A stretch of 64,000 nucleotides of DNA from Aliiroseovarius sediminilitoris. GTDB lineage: Bacteria > Pseudomonadota > Alphaproteobacteria > Rhodobacterales > Rhodobacteraceae. The DNA lies in assembly GCF_900109955.1 (NCBI RefSeq), contig NZ_FOJB01000001.1, positions 2,294,001 to 2,358,000 of the forward strand, given 5' to 3'. Positions 8,108 to 17,447 of this stretch are shown piece after piece. The notes below the pieces were generated by a model. The model worked only from the letters and a program-made list of their open reading frames with translations, ran no database searches and was not told the DNA's origin. A program made the position numbers and the translations under genes. Numbering within the stretch: position 1 is the first letter of the stretch; each line of letters opens with the position of its first letter.

Positions 8108-9880
8108 ATGAAGATGACCACGGAAGAAGCCTTTGTTAAAACGCTGCAATTGCACGGCATCGAACACGCGTTTGGCATCATCGGCTCGGCCTTCATGCCC
8201 ATTTCCGATAACTTCCCAGCCGCCGGCATCTCCTTTTGGGACTGCGCGCACGAAGGGTCGGGCGGCATGATGGCCGATGGCTACACCCGTGCGACTGGCA
8301 AGATGAGCATGATGATCGCGCAGAACGGCCCCGGCATCGCCAATTTCGTGACCGCCGTCAAAACCGCCTACTGGAACCACACGCCGTTGCTTCTGGTTAC
8401 GCCACAGGCGGCAAACAAGACCATCGGTCAGGGTGGTTTTCAGGAAATCGAGCAGATGAACATGTTTGCCGACTGCGTGGCCTACCAAGAGGAGGTCCGC
8501 GATCCCTCGCGTGTGGCCGAAGTGTTGAACCGTGTCATCATCAACGCGAAGCGCGCAAGCGCACCTGCGCAAATCAACATGCCCCGCGATTATTGGACGC
8601 AGGTGATCGACATCGAACTGCCCGCCATTGTTGAATTTGAGCGCCCCGCGGGCGGGGAACAGGCTTTGTCCGAGGCAGCAGATCTTCTGTCTCACGCCAA
8701 GTTTCCTGTCATTCTGAATGGTGCGGGGGTGGTGCTGGGCGGTGCCATACAGGAATCCATGGAGTTGGCCGAGCGGCTCGATGCGCCCGTCTGCGTGGGC
8801 TATCAGCACAATGACGCCTTTCCGGGCAGCCATCCCCTGTTCGCTGGGCCGCTGGGCTACAATGGCAACAAGGCCGGGATGGAACTGATCCAGAAAGCTG
8901 ACGTGGTTCTGGCGCTTGGCACACGGCTCAACCCTTTCTCGACCCTGCCCGGATATGGGCTGGATTACTGGCCGAAAGACGCCAAGATCATTCAGGTGGA
9001 CATCAATCCCGACCGGATCGGTCTGACCAAGAAGATCAGCGTCGGGATCGTCGGCGACGCAAAAAAGGTGGCTTCCACCCTGCTTCACAAACTGACCGCA
9101 GATGCCGGCGACGCTGGCCGCGAAGACCGCAAGTCGATCATCGCCCAAACCAAATCCGCTTGGGCACAGCAATTGTCCTCGATGGATCATGAAGAGGACG
9201 ATCCGGGCACCACATGGAACGAACGCGCACGCGGTGCGAAACCCGATTGGATGAGCCCACGCATGGCGTGGCGCGCCATTCAGGCCGCCCTTCCGAAAGA
9301 AGCGATCATTTCCTCCGACATCGGTAACAACTGTGCCATTGGCAACGCCTACCCAACCTTCGAGGCGGGTCGGAAATATCTGGCACCTGGTCTGTTTGGC
9401 CCTTGCGGTTATGGTTTGCCCGCGGTGATCGGTGCCAAGATTGGATGCCCCGATACACCTGTGGTGGGTTTCTCGGGCGATGGGGCGTTCGGCATCGCCG
9501 TGACCGAACTGACCGCCATTGGGCGCGAGGAATGGCCCGCCGTCACGCAGATTGTGTTTCGCAACTATCAATGGGGCGCAGAGAAGCGCAATTCGACCCT
9601 GTGGTATGATGACAATTTCGTCGGCACCGAACTGGATACACAGGTTAGCTATGCTGGAATTGCGAAGGCCTGTGGCCTGCAAGGCGTGGTCGCCCGCACG
9701 ATGGACGAACTGACCGCTGCGCTGGATCAGGCAATCAAGGACCAGAAGGACGGCAAGACGACGATCATAGAAGCGATGATCAACCAGGAACTTGGCGAGC
9801 CGTTCCGCCGCGACGCGATGAAGAAACCGGTGGTCGTAGCAGGCATCAGCAAGGACGACATGCGGCCCCAAAAAGTCTGA
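8108..9880 (+). CDS. xsc: Sulfoacetaldehyde acetyltransferase
   Basis: 590 residues, the usual Xsc length, with the three-domain plan of thiamine-diphosphate enzymes. The cofactor motif is in the last third (SGDGAFGIAVTELTAIGR ... RNYQWGAEKRN). Xsc converts sulfoacetaldehyde and phosphate to acetyl phosphate and sulfite, the desulfonation step. The chosen ATG at 8108 follows AAGGGAGA; upstream in-frame starts have no such site. The next gene is pta, which uses the acetyl phosphate. The released sulfite must be exported or oxidised, yet no sulfite gene is visible here. Confidence 0.96.
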   Translation: MKMTTEEAFVKTLQLHGIEHAFGIIGSAFMPISDNFPAAGISFWDCAHEGSGGMMADGYTRATGKMSMMIAQNGPGIANFVTAVKTAYWNHTPLLLVTPQAANKTIGQGGFQEIEQMNMFADCVAYQEEVRDPSRVAEVLNRVIINAKRASAPAQINMPRDYWTQVIDIELPAIVEFERPAGGEQALSEAADLLSHAKFPVILNGAGVVLGGAIQESMELAERLDAPVCVGYQHNDAFPGSHPLFAGPLGYNGNKAGMELIQKADVVLALGTRLNPFSTLPGYGLDYWPKDAKIIQVDINPDRIGLTKKISVGIVGDAKKVASTLLHKLTADAGDAGREDRKSIIAQTKSAWAQQLSSMDHEEDDPGTTWNERARGAKPDWMSPRMAWRAIQAALPKEAIISSDIGNNCAIGNAYPTFEAGRKYLAPGLFGPCGYGLPAVIGAKIGCPDTPVVGFSGDGAFGIAVTELTAIGREEWPAVTQIVFRNYQWGAEKRNSTLWYDDNFVGTELDTQVSYAGIAKACGLQGVVARTMDELTAALDQAIKDQKDGKTTIIEAMINQELGEPFRRDAMKKPVVVAGISKDDMRPQKV

Positions 9881-9889
9881 AGTCTGGAT

Positions 9890-9910
9890 CGGGCGTCGAG
9901 TTGACGCCCG
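9890..9910 (+). terminator. GC-rich hairpin between xsc and pta
   Basis: CGGGCGTC (9890-9897) and GACGCCCG (9903-9910) form a perfect 8-bp stem with loop GAGTT. There is no T-run, so it is more likely an mRNA-stabilising or partial-attenuation hairpin that lowers pta relative to xsc than a full terminator. Confidence 0.6.
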
Positions 9911-9988
9911 GCCAATCCGATCGGAATGTTTCGCGTTTGTCTGTCGATAATCGCGTCATCGCCGGTTCTCCACGGGAGCGAGACATCA

Positions 9989-10993
9989 ATGAAACCGCTG
10001 GAAACCCTGCTGCGCAACGCCGCACGGTCGCACCACAGGATCATTCTGCCCGAAGGCAGCGCGCTGCGGGTGGTTCAAGCCGCGTTTGACGCCGCATCAC
10101 AAGGGATTGCGCAGATTGACCTTGTTGGTAAACAGGATGAAATCATAACCACGTTCAAGACCCTTGGTCTGGAGATCATCGACGGTATTACGCTGCACGA
10201 CCCCGCAACGTCACCGCATCTGCCGGAGTTGATCACGCTTTACCGCGATCTGCGCAAGCACAAGGGGGTGACACGCGCAGATGCCGAAGTGGCGGCCGTG
10301 AACCCCTATGTCTTTGCCGCCCTCATGGTGAAGGCGGGATATGCGGATGGCACCGTCGGCGGCGCGATAACCACCACCGCCGAGATTGTGCGCACGGCCC
10401 TTCAGGTGATCGGCCCGAAGCCCGGCAGTGCGCTGGTGTCCAGCTTCTTTCTGATGTTGTTTTGCGAGGTGCACCACGCCCGAAAAGGCGCGATGATCTT
10501 TGCGGATAGCGGATTGGTTGTTGATCCCACAGCCGACGAAATGGCCCAGATCGCGCTGTCATCGGCAGATTCCTTCGTCACGCTGACGGGCGAGACACCG
10601 CGCGTCGCGATGCTGTCCTTCTCGACCCGGGGCAGTTCGGAACATCATTCGGTGTCAAAGGTGGTCACGGCCACCAGAATTGCCAAAGAACATGCGCCCG
10701 ATCTTCTGATCGACGGTGAATTGCAGTTTGACGCCGCCTTCGTGCCCGATGTGGCCGCCCGAAAGGCCGAAGGCAGTCCGCTGGAAGGCATCGCCAACGT
10801 GTTCATCTTCCCAAATCTGGAAAGCGGCAACATCGCCTATAAGATCGCCCAGCGTGTGGGGGGCGCAACGGCGATTGGCCCGGTGCTTCAGGGATTGTCG
10901 AAACCAGCCAATGACCTGTCGCGCGGGTGCACGGCTGAAGATATTCTGCATATGATCGCCGTCACCGCCGCCCAAGCCAGCGCGGCCAGCTAA
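9989..10993 (+). CDS. pta: Phosphate acetyltransferase (taurine operon copy)
   Basis: 334 residues, the short single-domain Pta form. It shows the family core NPYVFAALMVKAGYADGTVGG, the segment VFIFPNLESGNIAYKIAQR, and a C-terminal IGPVLQGLSKPANDLSRG. It converts the acetyl phosphate made by Xsc into acetyl-CoA. The ATG at 9989 is preceded by GGGAG at a rather long distance; an upstream start at 9926 would add residues unlike the family. Its TAA stop shares bases with the stop of the second, convergent pta paralogue. Confidence 0.94.
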   Translation: MKPLETLLRNAARSHHRIILPEGSALRVVQAAFDAASQGIAQIDLVGKQDEIITTFKTLGLEIIDGITLHDPATSPHLPELITLYRDLRKHKGVTRADAEVAAVNPYVFAALMVKAGYADGTVGGAITTTAEIVRTALQVIGPKPGSALVSSFFLMLFCEVHHARKGAMIFADSGLVVDPTADEMAQIALSSADSFVTLTGETPRVAMLSFSTRGSSEHHSVSKVVTATRIAKEHAPDLLIDGELQFDAAFVPDVAARKAEGSPLEGIANVFIFPNLESGNIAYKIAQRVGGATAIGPVLQGLSKPANDLSRGCTAEDILHMIAVTAAQASAAS

Positions 10994-11862
10994 CTGGATC
11001 GCGCCATCTGATCAGCAGCGATCGCCAACACGGTGCTGGCGACGATGTCATCAACTGTTGCGCCGCGCGACAGGTCACAGACCGGGCGTTTGAACCCTTG
11101 CAGAATTGGTCCATAGGCCCGCGCGCCTGCCAATTCCACCAACAGCTTATAGGCAATGTTGCCCGCGTCCAGATTGGGAAACACCAACACATTCGCGTCG
11201 CCCAGCCCGGTGCTTCCCTTTTGAGCGGCAACAGCGCGGTTCAGCGCCGCATCGCCTTGCACCGGACCGGGAAATCCCGACAGTTCCGCCGCGTGTGCAA
11301 CCTTGTCGACCGAAACCCCAATGCCGGAGCGGCCCGTCGAATACGACAACAAGGCGACGCTTGCAGCGCCCAGAAGCCGTTGTGCCGAGATCTGTGAGAC
11401 CTGCGCGATATCCGTCAGTTGTGCGGCGTCCGGGTCTACGTTTACCGCGCAATCGGCAAATATCATCTCGCGCCCGTCGGCCGTGACCATCAGAAAGAAA
11501 CTGGACGGCGTGGTGGTGCCCTCTTCCAGCCCGATCACGATCGACACCGCTTCGATCACGCGGCGCGATGGGGCGATGGCGCCTGCGACCAGAATGTCGG
11601 CCTCTCCGCTTGCCACCATAGCGGCCGCGCGCATCAAGGGGCGCTCCAACATCCGGGCCGCAATACTCTCGCGCATCGGGCGTGAGGTCATCAAAGCCTC
11701 GATGTGATGATCCCCACGCTCTGCCAGGGGCACCGGCACCGCCAGCCCTTCGCGCCGCAACCTGTCGCCAACGGCAACAATACGCGGGTCGTCAAGCTCC
11801 GGCAGGATGACACGGGCTTGGGCGGTCCGGGCGATTTGGGTGGCGCGTTCAAGGGCGGACAT
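10990..11862 (-). CDS. Second phosphate acetyl/butyryltransferase-like protein, in the zinc operon
   Basis: 290 residues from the ATG at 11862, which has GAAGGAG upstream; a TTG at 11880 would add six residues and lacks a site. The protein keeps the Pta/Ptb landmarks VLVFPNLDAGNIAYKLL and YGPILQGFKRPVCDLSRG but is about 45 residues shorter than the taurine copy at the N-terminus and clearly diverged from it. It starts only 20 bases after znuB on the same strand, so it is probably the last gene of zur-znuC-znuB. It is convergent with pta, and the two stop codons overlap (shared bases 10991-10992). It could be a Pta used under zinc limitation, or a phosphotransacylase with another acyl substrate. 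Confidence 0.85.
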   Translation of the reverse strand: MSALERATQIARTAQARVILPELDDPRIVAVGDRLRREGLAVPVPLAERGDHHIEALMTSRPMRESIAARMLERPLMRAAAMVASGEADILVAGAIAPSRRVIEAVSIVIGLEEGTTTPSSFFLMVTADGREMIFADCAVNVDPDAAQLTDIAQVSQISAQRLLGAASVALLSYSTGRSGIGVSVDKVAHAAELSGFPGPVQGDAALNRAVAAQKGSTGLGDANVLVFPNLDAGNIAYKLLVELAGARAYGPILQGFKRPVCDLSRGATVDDIVASTVLAIAADQMARSS

Positions 11863-11881
11863 GCAAGCTCCTTCAGCCAAG

Positions 11882-12673
11882 TCAGGTGGTCTTCAGGGTG
11901 CTGTACCCCGTCAGCACCAGATAAATCAACGCAGCCGCCACGATGATGGATGGGCCCGCCGGCGTGTCATAATGGAGCGATCCCCAAAGTCCAGCCAGAC
12001 TGGCAACCCAGCCAATCAAAACTGCCGTTACCGCCATGGCAATCGGCTTTGTCGACACCAGTCGAGCCGCCGCGGCAGGAATGATCAGCAAGGCCGATAT
12101 CAACAGCGCCCCGACGACTTTCAGCGACACCGCGACCACCACTGCGAGCGACAGTGTCAACACCATGCCTTCGCGGGTCGGATTAATGTCCGAGGCCGCC
12201 GCCAAATCGGGACTGAGCGTGGATAGCAGAAGTCGCGACCAGCGCCACGCGATCAACCCGGCAATTGCGACGGCTCCACCCCACACCAGCACAAGATCGG
12301 CACGCGTCACCGCCAGAATGTCACCAAACAGAAAAGACGCCAGGTCCACCCGCACACCGGGAGCAAAGGAAATCGCCACAAGCCCCGCCGACAGCGCCGA
12401 ATAGGACAACACCCCAAGTCCGGTATCGGACGATTGTCCCCGCGCGGACATCCAACTGATCGTCAGTGCCATCGCAAGTGCAATGACCAGCGTGCCCAAC
12501 CAGATGGGAAGGGCCATGAGCAACGCCATAGCCACGCCCAGGATGGCCGCATGTGCGGTCGCATCCCCGAAATATGCCATCCGGCGCCAGACGACAAACG
12601 ATCCAAGCGGCCCTGTGGCGATGGACAAGCCGATCCCGGCCAACGCCGCGCGCACCAGAAAATCATCCAGCAT
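11882..12673 (-). CDS. znuB: Zinc ABC transporter permease ZnuB
   Basis: 263 residues, a hydrophobic ABC-3 family permease with about eight membrane segments and the typical opening LAGIGLSIATGPLGSFVVWRR. It forms the inner-membrane channel of the Znu importer. The ATG at 12673 overlaps the end of znuC by 11 bases, showing translational coupling. Regulation is probably by Zur, encoded at the head of the same operon. Confidence 0.93.
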   Translation of the reverse strand: MLDDFLVRAALAGIGLSIATGPLGSFVVWRRMAYFGDATAHAAILGVAMALLMALPIWLGTLVIALAMALTISWMSARGQSSDTGLGVLSYSALSAGLVAISFAPGVRVDLASFLFGDILAVTRADLVLVWGGAVAIAGLIAWRWSRLLLSTLSPDLAAASDINPTREGMVLTLSLAVVVAVSLKVVGALLISALLIIPAAAARLVSTKPIAMAVTAVLIGWVASLAGLWGSLHYDTPAGPSIIVAAALIYLVLTGYSTLKTT

Positions 12674-13418
12674 TCGCTGTGTCCTTGTCCGTGGAATGAT
12701 CATGCGTGCAGCCGTGATGCTCGTGATCATGTTCGTGCTGATACAAGGCCAGAGCACCCCGTGTGCCTTGCCCAAACAGCGCCCGGTATTCAGGCGCATC
12801 GCGCACCACATGCGGCGTGCCTTCGCAGCATACGTGACCGTTCAAGCATATCACGCGGTCCGACGCGCTCATCACCACGTGCAAATCATGAGACACCATC
12901 AGGACCGCGACACCCGTTTCGGTGCGAACAGCCTCAATCAGCTGATAAAATGCGGCTTCACCATTCTGGTCCAACCCTTGCGTGGGTTCGTCCAGCACCA
13001 GAATATCCGGTTTCGACAGCAACGCCCGCGCCAGAAGAACGCGTTGCAATTGCCCGCCTGATAACTCCGACACTTGTTGGTCGGCCACATTCCGCACGCC
13101 AACACGCCGCAACACTTCAGCCTGCTCTGCAAGGCTATGCGGTTTGGGTAGGTTCAGGAAGCTGGTTACGGGCATCGGCAAACTGGGATCAAGTGCAAGT
13201 TTCTGCGGGACATAGCCAACGACCAGACCCGGTTTTTTCGTAACCTCTCCTGAGACGCGCAACATCCCCAACAAGGCACGCAACAAGGTGGACTTGCCGG
13301 ACCCGTTGGGACCGACGATGGTCACGATCTCGCCGGGTTCAATGGTGAGATTCACATCGCTCAGAACCAGCCGCCGCCCGTGCGAGACGGATAGGTTCCG
13401 GGCCGTGATCAAACTCAT
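12663..13418 (-). CDS. znuC: Zinc ABC transporter ATP-binding protein ZnuC
   Basis: 251 residues. Walker A is VGPNGSGKSTLLRAL, the ABC signature SELSGGQLQRVLLARALL, Walker B DILVLDEPTQGLD and the switch histidine in MVSHDLHVV. The C-terminal tail is very rich in histidine (HEHDHEHHGCTHDHS), as is common in ZnuC and fit for zinc binding. It powers the ZnuABC importer. The ATG at 13418 overlaps the zur stop in an ATGA. Confidence 0.95.
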   Translation of the reverse strand: MSLITARNLSVSHGRRLVLSDVNLTIEPGEIVTIVGPNGSGKSTLLRALLGMLRVSGEVTKKPGLVVGYVPQKLALDPSLPMPVTSFLNLPKPHSLAEQAEVLRRVGVRNVADQQVSELSGGQLQRVLLARALLSKPDILVLDEPTQGLDQNGEAAFYQLIEAVRTETGVAVLMVSHDLHVVMSASDRVICLNGHVCCEGTPHVVRDAPEYRALFGQGTRGALALYQHEHDHEHHGCTHDHSTDKDTANAG

Positions 13419-13909
13419 GCGGCCGCCTCGGCCGAACACGTCGGGCACAGGCCAAGCGCTTCGATATTGGTGCGTTCGACGGCAAACCCAAGGGCGCTTG
13501 CGATGCGATCCACCTCGTCCCGAACAGATTGCCCCGGCACCTCGGCCACCGCCTTGCACGCCTTGCAGATAAAGAAAACCGGCGCATGACTGTCACCGGG
13601 GGAGGTGCAAGCCGCAAAGGCGTTCAGCCGTCGAATGCGATGCACAAAACCTTGCTCCACAAGAAATTCCAGCGCCCGATAAGCGACCGGGGGTTGGCTT
13701 CCGAACCCTTCGACGGACAGACGATCCAGAACGTCGTAAGCCCCCATCGCGCGGTGCTCCTCCAGCAGGATTTCCAACACGCGTTTGCGTACAGGCGTCA
13801 ACCGCGCCCCGCTTTCTCGGCACAGATTTTCGGCGCGGGTCAAAACGTCGTGGGTACACGCCGCGTGGTCATGGGAGTGAAAGGCACAGGACGGATCTTG
13901 ATCATTCAT
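13415..13909 (-). CDS. zur: Zinc uptake regulator Zur (Fur family)
   Basis: 164 residues. A winged helix (with RKRVLEILLEEHRAMGAYDVLDRL) is followed by a dimerisation domain with two CxxC pairs, ICKACKA and LCPTCSA, that hold structural zinc, and a His-rich start (CAFHSHDHAACTH). It should repress the zinc importer when zinc is plentiful. It is the first gene of zur-znuC-znuB and is divergent from znuA, with a candidate operator between them. Confidence 0.92.
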   Translation of the reverse strand: MNDQDPSCAFHSHDHAACTHDVLTRAENLCRESGARLTPVRKRVLEILLEEHRAMGAYDVLDRLSVEGFGSQPPVAYRALEFLVEQGFVHRIRRLNAFAACTSPGDSHAPVFFICKACKAVAEVPGQSVRDEVDRIASALGFAVERTNIEALGLCPTCSAEAAA

Positions 13910-13931
13910 TTGGATTTGACATCCCAGTTTT

Positions 13932-13944
13932 GTAATATTATCAC
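13932..13944. promoter_or_regulatory. Candidate Zur operator between zur and znuA
   Basis: GTAATATTATCAC is a 13-bp imperfect palindrome (GTRATAWTATYAC) in the 79-bp AT-rich gap between zur and znuA. A related half, GGTATAACATCAC, lies 11 bp to its right, toward znuA. Position and AT-rich symmetry fit a Zur box serving both directions. Confidence 0.6.
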
Positions 13945-13988
13945 TTTATAAATGGTATAACATCACACCCCCAACCACAAGGCCCAAC

Positions 13989-14849
13989 ATGAACCGCTTC
14001 ATCCTGCCCGCGCTCATTTTTTTTGCCACGCCGCTTGCTGCAGACCCGCTGCGAGTTGTGACCGACATCGCCCCCGTGCATTCGCTCGTCTCAACGGTGA
14101 TGGGCGATCTGGCAGAGCCCGATCTATTACTGCCCCAAGGGGCAGAGCCGCATGATTTCCAGTTGCGCCCTTCACAGATGCGCGCGCTGTCGCAAGCCGA
14201 TCTGGTGTTCTGGGTCGGGCCAGACCTGACGCCCTGGTTGGAACGCGCCTTGACCGGCGTCAGCCCCGCCGACCGGGTCGCGCTGCTGGACGCGCCCGGA
14301 ACAGTTCTGCGCCAGATGGACCGCGCACAAGATCCACACGCATGGCTATCGCCCGAAAATGGGACCGCCTGGCTAAACGAAATTGCCGAAACGCTCGCTC
14401 GGCATGATCCCGAGAATGCCGACCTTTATCGCGCTAATGCGGCTGACGCACTGTTGCGCCTGCAAAAGACGGAAACCGAGATCGAGGCGCAGCTCGCCCC
14501 TATCCGCGATCACGGCTTCATCGTGTTTCATGATGCTTACGGCTATTTCACAAGTCACTTTGCCTTGTCGCCGCTTGGGGCCGTGCGCGAAAGTGACAGC
14601 GCGCCACCTTCCGCTGCACGTATGACCGAGATCAACAAGCTTTTGGCCAGCGGCAAGGTCCGATGCGCCTTCGCGGAGGCAACCGAGGATCAGGATATGA
14701 TGCGTGACCTCGTGGATGGGACCGACGTCGGGTTCGGCGTGCTGGACCCAAACGGCGCCAGCCTGTCCCCCGGCCCCAATCTTTACTTTCAGCTTCTGCG
14801 TTCGCAAGCCAACGCATTGTCGGATTGTCTAAGCGGGACACAAGATTGA
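13989..14849 (+). CDS. znuA: Zinc ABC transporter substrate-binding protein ZnuA
   Basis: 286 residues with a signal peptide (about residues 1-18, ending LAADP). Probable zinc ligands are the histidines in GAEPHDFQ, DPHAWLSP and FHDAYGYF plus a late acidic residue. The long His/Asp-rich loop of many ZnuA proteins is absent. It carries zinc in the periplasm to ZnuB. Transcribed alone, divergently from zur-znuCB, and ended by a two-way terminator. Confidence 0.93.
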   Translation: MNRFILPALIFFATPLAADPLRVVTDIAPVHSLVSTVMGDLAEPDLLLPQGAEPHDFQLRPSQMRALSQADLVFWVGPDLTPWLERALTGVSPADRVALLDAPGTVLRQMDRAQDPHAWLSPENGTAWLNEIAETLARHDPENADLYRANAADALLRLQKTETEIEAQLAPIRDHGFIVFHDAYGYFTSHFALSPLGAVRESDSAPPSAARMTEINKLLASGKVRCAFAEATEDQDMMRDLVDGTDVGFGVLDPNGASLSPGPNLYFQLLRSQANALSDCLSGTQD

Positions 14850-14859
14850 TTACCGGGAA

Positions 14860-14883
14860 AAAGGGCGCCATCTGGCACCCTTT
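14860..14883. terminator. Bidirectional terminator between znuA and gcdH
   Basis: AAAGGGCGCC (14860-14869) and GGCACCCTTT (14874-14883) pair over nine of ten positions with a 4-base loop. With A-runs and T-runs on opposite sides it can stop transcripts from both convergent genes. Confidence 0.75.
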
Positions 14884-14900
14884 CGTGATCGTTCCGGGTC

Positions 14901-16112
14901 TTAGAAAAACGCTTGCAGCCCTGTCTGTGCACGTCCAAGGATCAGCGCGTGCACGTCATGTGTGCCTTCATAGGTGTTCACGGTTTCAAGGTTCACCATG
15001 TGGCGGATCACGTGAAACTCCTGACTGATCCCATTGCCGCCATGCATATCACGAGCGTGGCGCGCGATCTCCAGCGCCTTGCCGCAATTGTTGCGTTTGA
15101 TCAGGGATACCATCTCTGGCGCGGCTTTTGCTTCGTCCATCAAACGTCCCACGCGCAGCGCGGCTTGCAACCCCAGGGTGATCTCGGTCTGCATATTGGC
15201 CAGTTTCAGTTGGAACAACTGCATCTGAGCCAGCGGCTTGCCGAATTGCTTGCGGTCCAACCCATATTGACGGGCGGCATGCCAGCAGGCCTCTGCTGCG
15301 CCCATCACACCCCAAGCGATGCCATACCGCGCCCGGTTCAGACAGCCGAACGGACCTTTCAGCCCCTCGACATTGGGCAAAAGCGCATCCTCGGACACCT
15401 CGACATTCTCCATCACAATTTCGCCCGTGATGGACGCGCGCAAGGACAGCTTGCCTTCGATCTTCGGGGCAGACAGACCTTTCGCGCCCTTGTCCAGCAC
15501 AAAGCCCTTGATCTTGCCGCCATGCGCATCGGATTTGGCCCAGACCACAAACACATCCGCAATCGGTGCATTCGATATCCACATTTTTGAGCCGTTCAGC
15601 ACATAACCGCCATCGACCTTCCTGGCCGTGGTTTTCATGCTGCCAGGGTCTGACCCCGCATCAGGTTCGGTCAGTCCAAAACAGCCAATCCATTCGCCGG
15701 CCGCCAACTTGGGGAGGTATTGCTTGCGCTGCGCATCCGTGCCGTAGGCATAGATCGGATACATGACGAGCGACGATTGCACCGACATCATCGAGCGGTA
15801 GCCACTGTCCACCCGCTCGACCTCGCGCGCCACAAGGCCATAGGCGACATAGCCCGCACCTAGCCCGCCATATTCTTCAGGGATGGTGGTGCCCAACAAT
15901 CCCATCCCGCCCATCTCGGCGAAGATCGCGGGATCGGTTTCTTCCTTCTCGAACGCTTTCGTCACGCGCGGCAACAGCTTCTCCTGTGCATAGGCATAGG
16001 CGCTGTCGCGGATCATCCGTTCGTCTTCTTCAAGCTGAGCTTCCAGCAGGAAAGGGTCATCCCAATTGAAGCTGGACAGGTCCGGGCGGGATTGCGGGGC
16101 GAGATCGGCCAT
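14901..16112 (-). CDS. gcdH: Glutaryl-CoA dehydrogenase
   Basis: 403 residues, acyl-CoA dehydrogenase family. It shows the flavin/substrate motif [16 protein letters not shown] and the C-terminal catalytic base Glu382 in [20 protein letters not shown], the arrangement typical of GcdH. GcdH oxidises and decarboxylates glutaryl-CoA to crotonyl-CoA with electrons going to ETF. The aminotransferase gene lies three bases upstream, so they form an operon. With the CoA-transferase at 18139 the cluster covers glutarate to crotonyl-CoA. Confidence 0.93.
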   Translation of the reverse strand: MADLAPQSRPDLSSFNWDDPFLLEAQLEEDERMIRDSAYAYAQEKLLPRVTKAFEKEETDPAIFAEMGGMGLLGTTIPEEYGGLGAGYVAYGLVAREVERVDSGYRSMMSVQSSLVMYPIYAYGTDAQRKQYLPKLAAGEWIGCFGLTEPDAGSDPGSMKTTARKVDGGYVLNGSKMWISNAPIADVFVVWAKSDAHGGKIKGFVLDKGAKGLSAPKIEGKLSLRASITGEIVMENVEVSEDALLPNVEGLKGPFGCLNRARYGIAWGVMGAAEACWHAARQYGLDRKQFGKPLAQMQLFQLKLANMQTEITLGLQAALRVGRLMDEAKAAPEMVSLIKRNNCGKALEIARHARDMHGGNGISQEFHVIRHMVNLETVNTYEGTHDVHALILGRAQTGLQAFF

Positions 16113-16115
16113 GTC

Positions 16116-17411
16116 TCACGCTCCTTTCGCGTTGACGGCAGCCTCGATCGAGGCTTCAAGGATATCAAGGGCTTCGTCCAGTTGATCCATCGGAACGGTC
16201 AACGGGGGCAGTAGCCGCACAACATTGGCGCGCGTGCCGCAGGGCAGAATGATCAGCCCACGCGCCTCGGCCTCGGCCACGATGGCTTGGGTCAACGCGG
16301 CGTCGGGTGCGTTCGTGTCACGATCTGTGACCAGTTCAAACGCGACCATCGCACCCAGACCGCGCACATCGCCGATGGCCTCCATGCCCTGACGGGACGC
16401 AATATCGTTCAGGCGGGCCATGATCTTGTCGCCAATCTCGGCAGCTCGCTCGCAAAGGTTTTCTTCCTCGATCACGTCCAGCACAGCGTGCGAGGCCGCA
16501 ACAGCCAACGGGTTGCCACCATAGGTGCCGCCAATGCCACCGACGGGGGCGGCATCCACAATCTCTTTTCGGCCCGTAACGGCGGACAGCGGGAAGCCCC
16601 CAGCCAACCCTTTGGCCATGGTTACAAGGTCGGCTGCCACGCCCGAGTGTTCAAAGCCGAACATCTTGCCGGTCCGCGCCATGCCTGCCTGCACCTCGTC
16701 TGCGATCAGAACGATGCCATACTCATCACAGATCTTCCGCAGCGCACGCAGGAATTCTGGCGGCGCAATGTTGAAGCCCCCTTCCCCTTGCACAGGCTCG
16801 ATGATCATCGCAGCAACCCGTTCCGGATCAATCGAGCTTTTGAATATGTTGTCGAGCACCGACAGAGAGACTTCGACCGAGGTGCCGTGAAACGCGTTCG
16901 GAAACGGAATGTGCACGACTTCGGGCGGCATCGCACCGAACGCTTTCTTGTAAGGCGTCACCTTGCCACAAAGTGCCATCCCCAACAGCGTCCGCCCGTG
17001 AAAGGCACCAGTGAATGCGATCACTCCTGACCGTCCGGTATGCGCGCGCGCCATTTTTACAGCGTTCTCAACGGCTTCGGCGCCGGTTGTGACCAGCATG
17101 GTCTTCTTGGCAAAGTCACCGGGCGTGGCGGCATTCAGACGCTCGGCAAGCTTAACGTAGCCCTCATAGGGTGCGACGTGGAAACAGGTGTGAGTGAAGG
17201 CTTCGGCCTGCTTGGCCACCGCTGCCATCACCTTGGGGTGGCGGTGCCCGGTGTTGTTTACCGCGATGCCTACGGCAAAGTCGATGAACCGCTTGCCATC
17301 GACATCCCACAGCTCGGCATTCTCCGCGCGCGCGGCATAGATGCCACGCGTGGCAACCCCATTGGCGACAGCTTCATTGCGCCGTGCCTTCAATTGTTCG
17401 GTGTTCGACAT
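16116..17411 (-). CDS. gabT: 4-aminobutyrate / 5-aminovalerate aminotransferase
   Basis: 431 residues, class III aminotransferase. PLP lysine is Lys267 in TMAKGLAGGFPLS and the PLP aspartate Asp238 in LIADEVQAGMARTG, close to GabT/DavT. It transfers the omega-amino group of GABA or 5-aminovalerate to 2-oxoglutarate. Pairing with gcdH and a glutarate-type CoA-transferase favours 5-aminovalerate (giving glutarate semialdehyde), but no semialdehyde dehydrogenase is in the window. The ATG at 17411 follows GGGGGA; an upstream start at 17522 would run through the operator and is rejected. Confidence 0.88.
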   Translation of the reverse strand: MSNTEQLKARRNEAVANGVATRGIYAARAENAELWDVDGKRFIDFAVGIAVNNTGHRHPKVMAAVAKQAEAFTHTCFHVAPYEGYVKLAERLNAATPGDFAKKTMLVTTGAEAVENAVKMARAHTGRSGVIAFTGAFHGRTLLGMALCGKVTPYKKAFGAMPPEVVHIPFPNAFHGTSVEVSLSVLDNIFKSSIDPERVAAMIIEPVQGEGGFNIAPPEFLRALRKICDEYGIVLIADEVQAGMARTGKMFGFEHSGVAADLVTMAKGLAGGFPLSAVTGRKEIVDAAPVGGIGGTYGGNPLAVAASHAVLDVIEEENLCERAAEIGDKIMARLNDIASRQGMEAIGDVRGLGAMVAFELVTDRDTNAPDAALTQAIVAEAEARGLIILPCGTRANVVRLLPPLTVPMDQLDEALDILEASIEAAVNAKGA

Positions 17412-17447
17412 GCGATCCCCCATTTCGAAATTTGATTCCGCACCATA

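Noticed and set aside
7550-9871. A 773-codon open frame on the minus strand
   Set aside because: It lies entirely antisense to xsc and the end of tauR, reads as low-sense Arg/His/Gly-rich sequence, and has no ribosome site or known domain.
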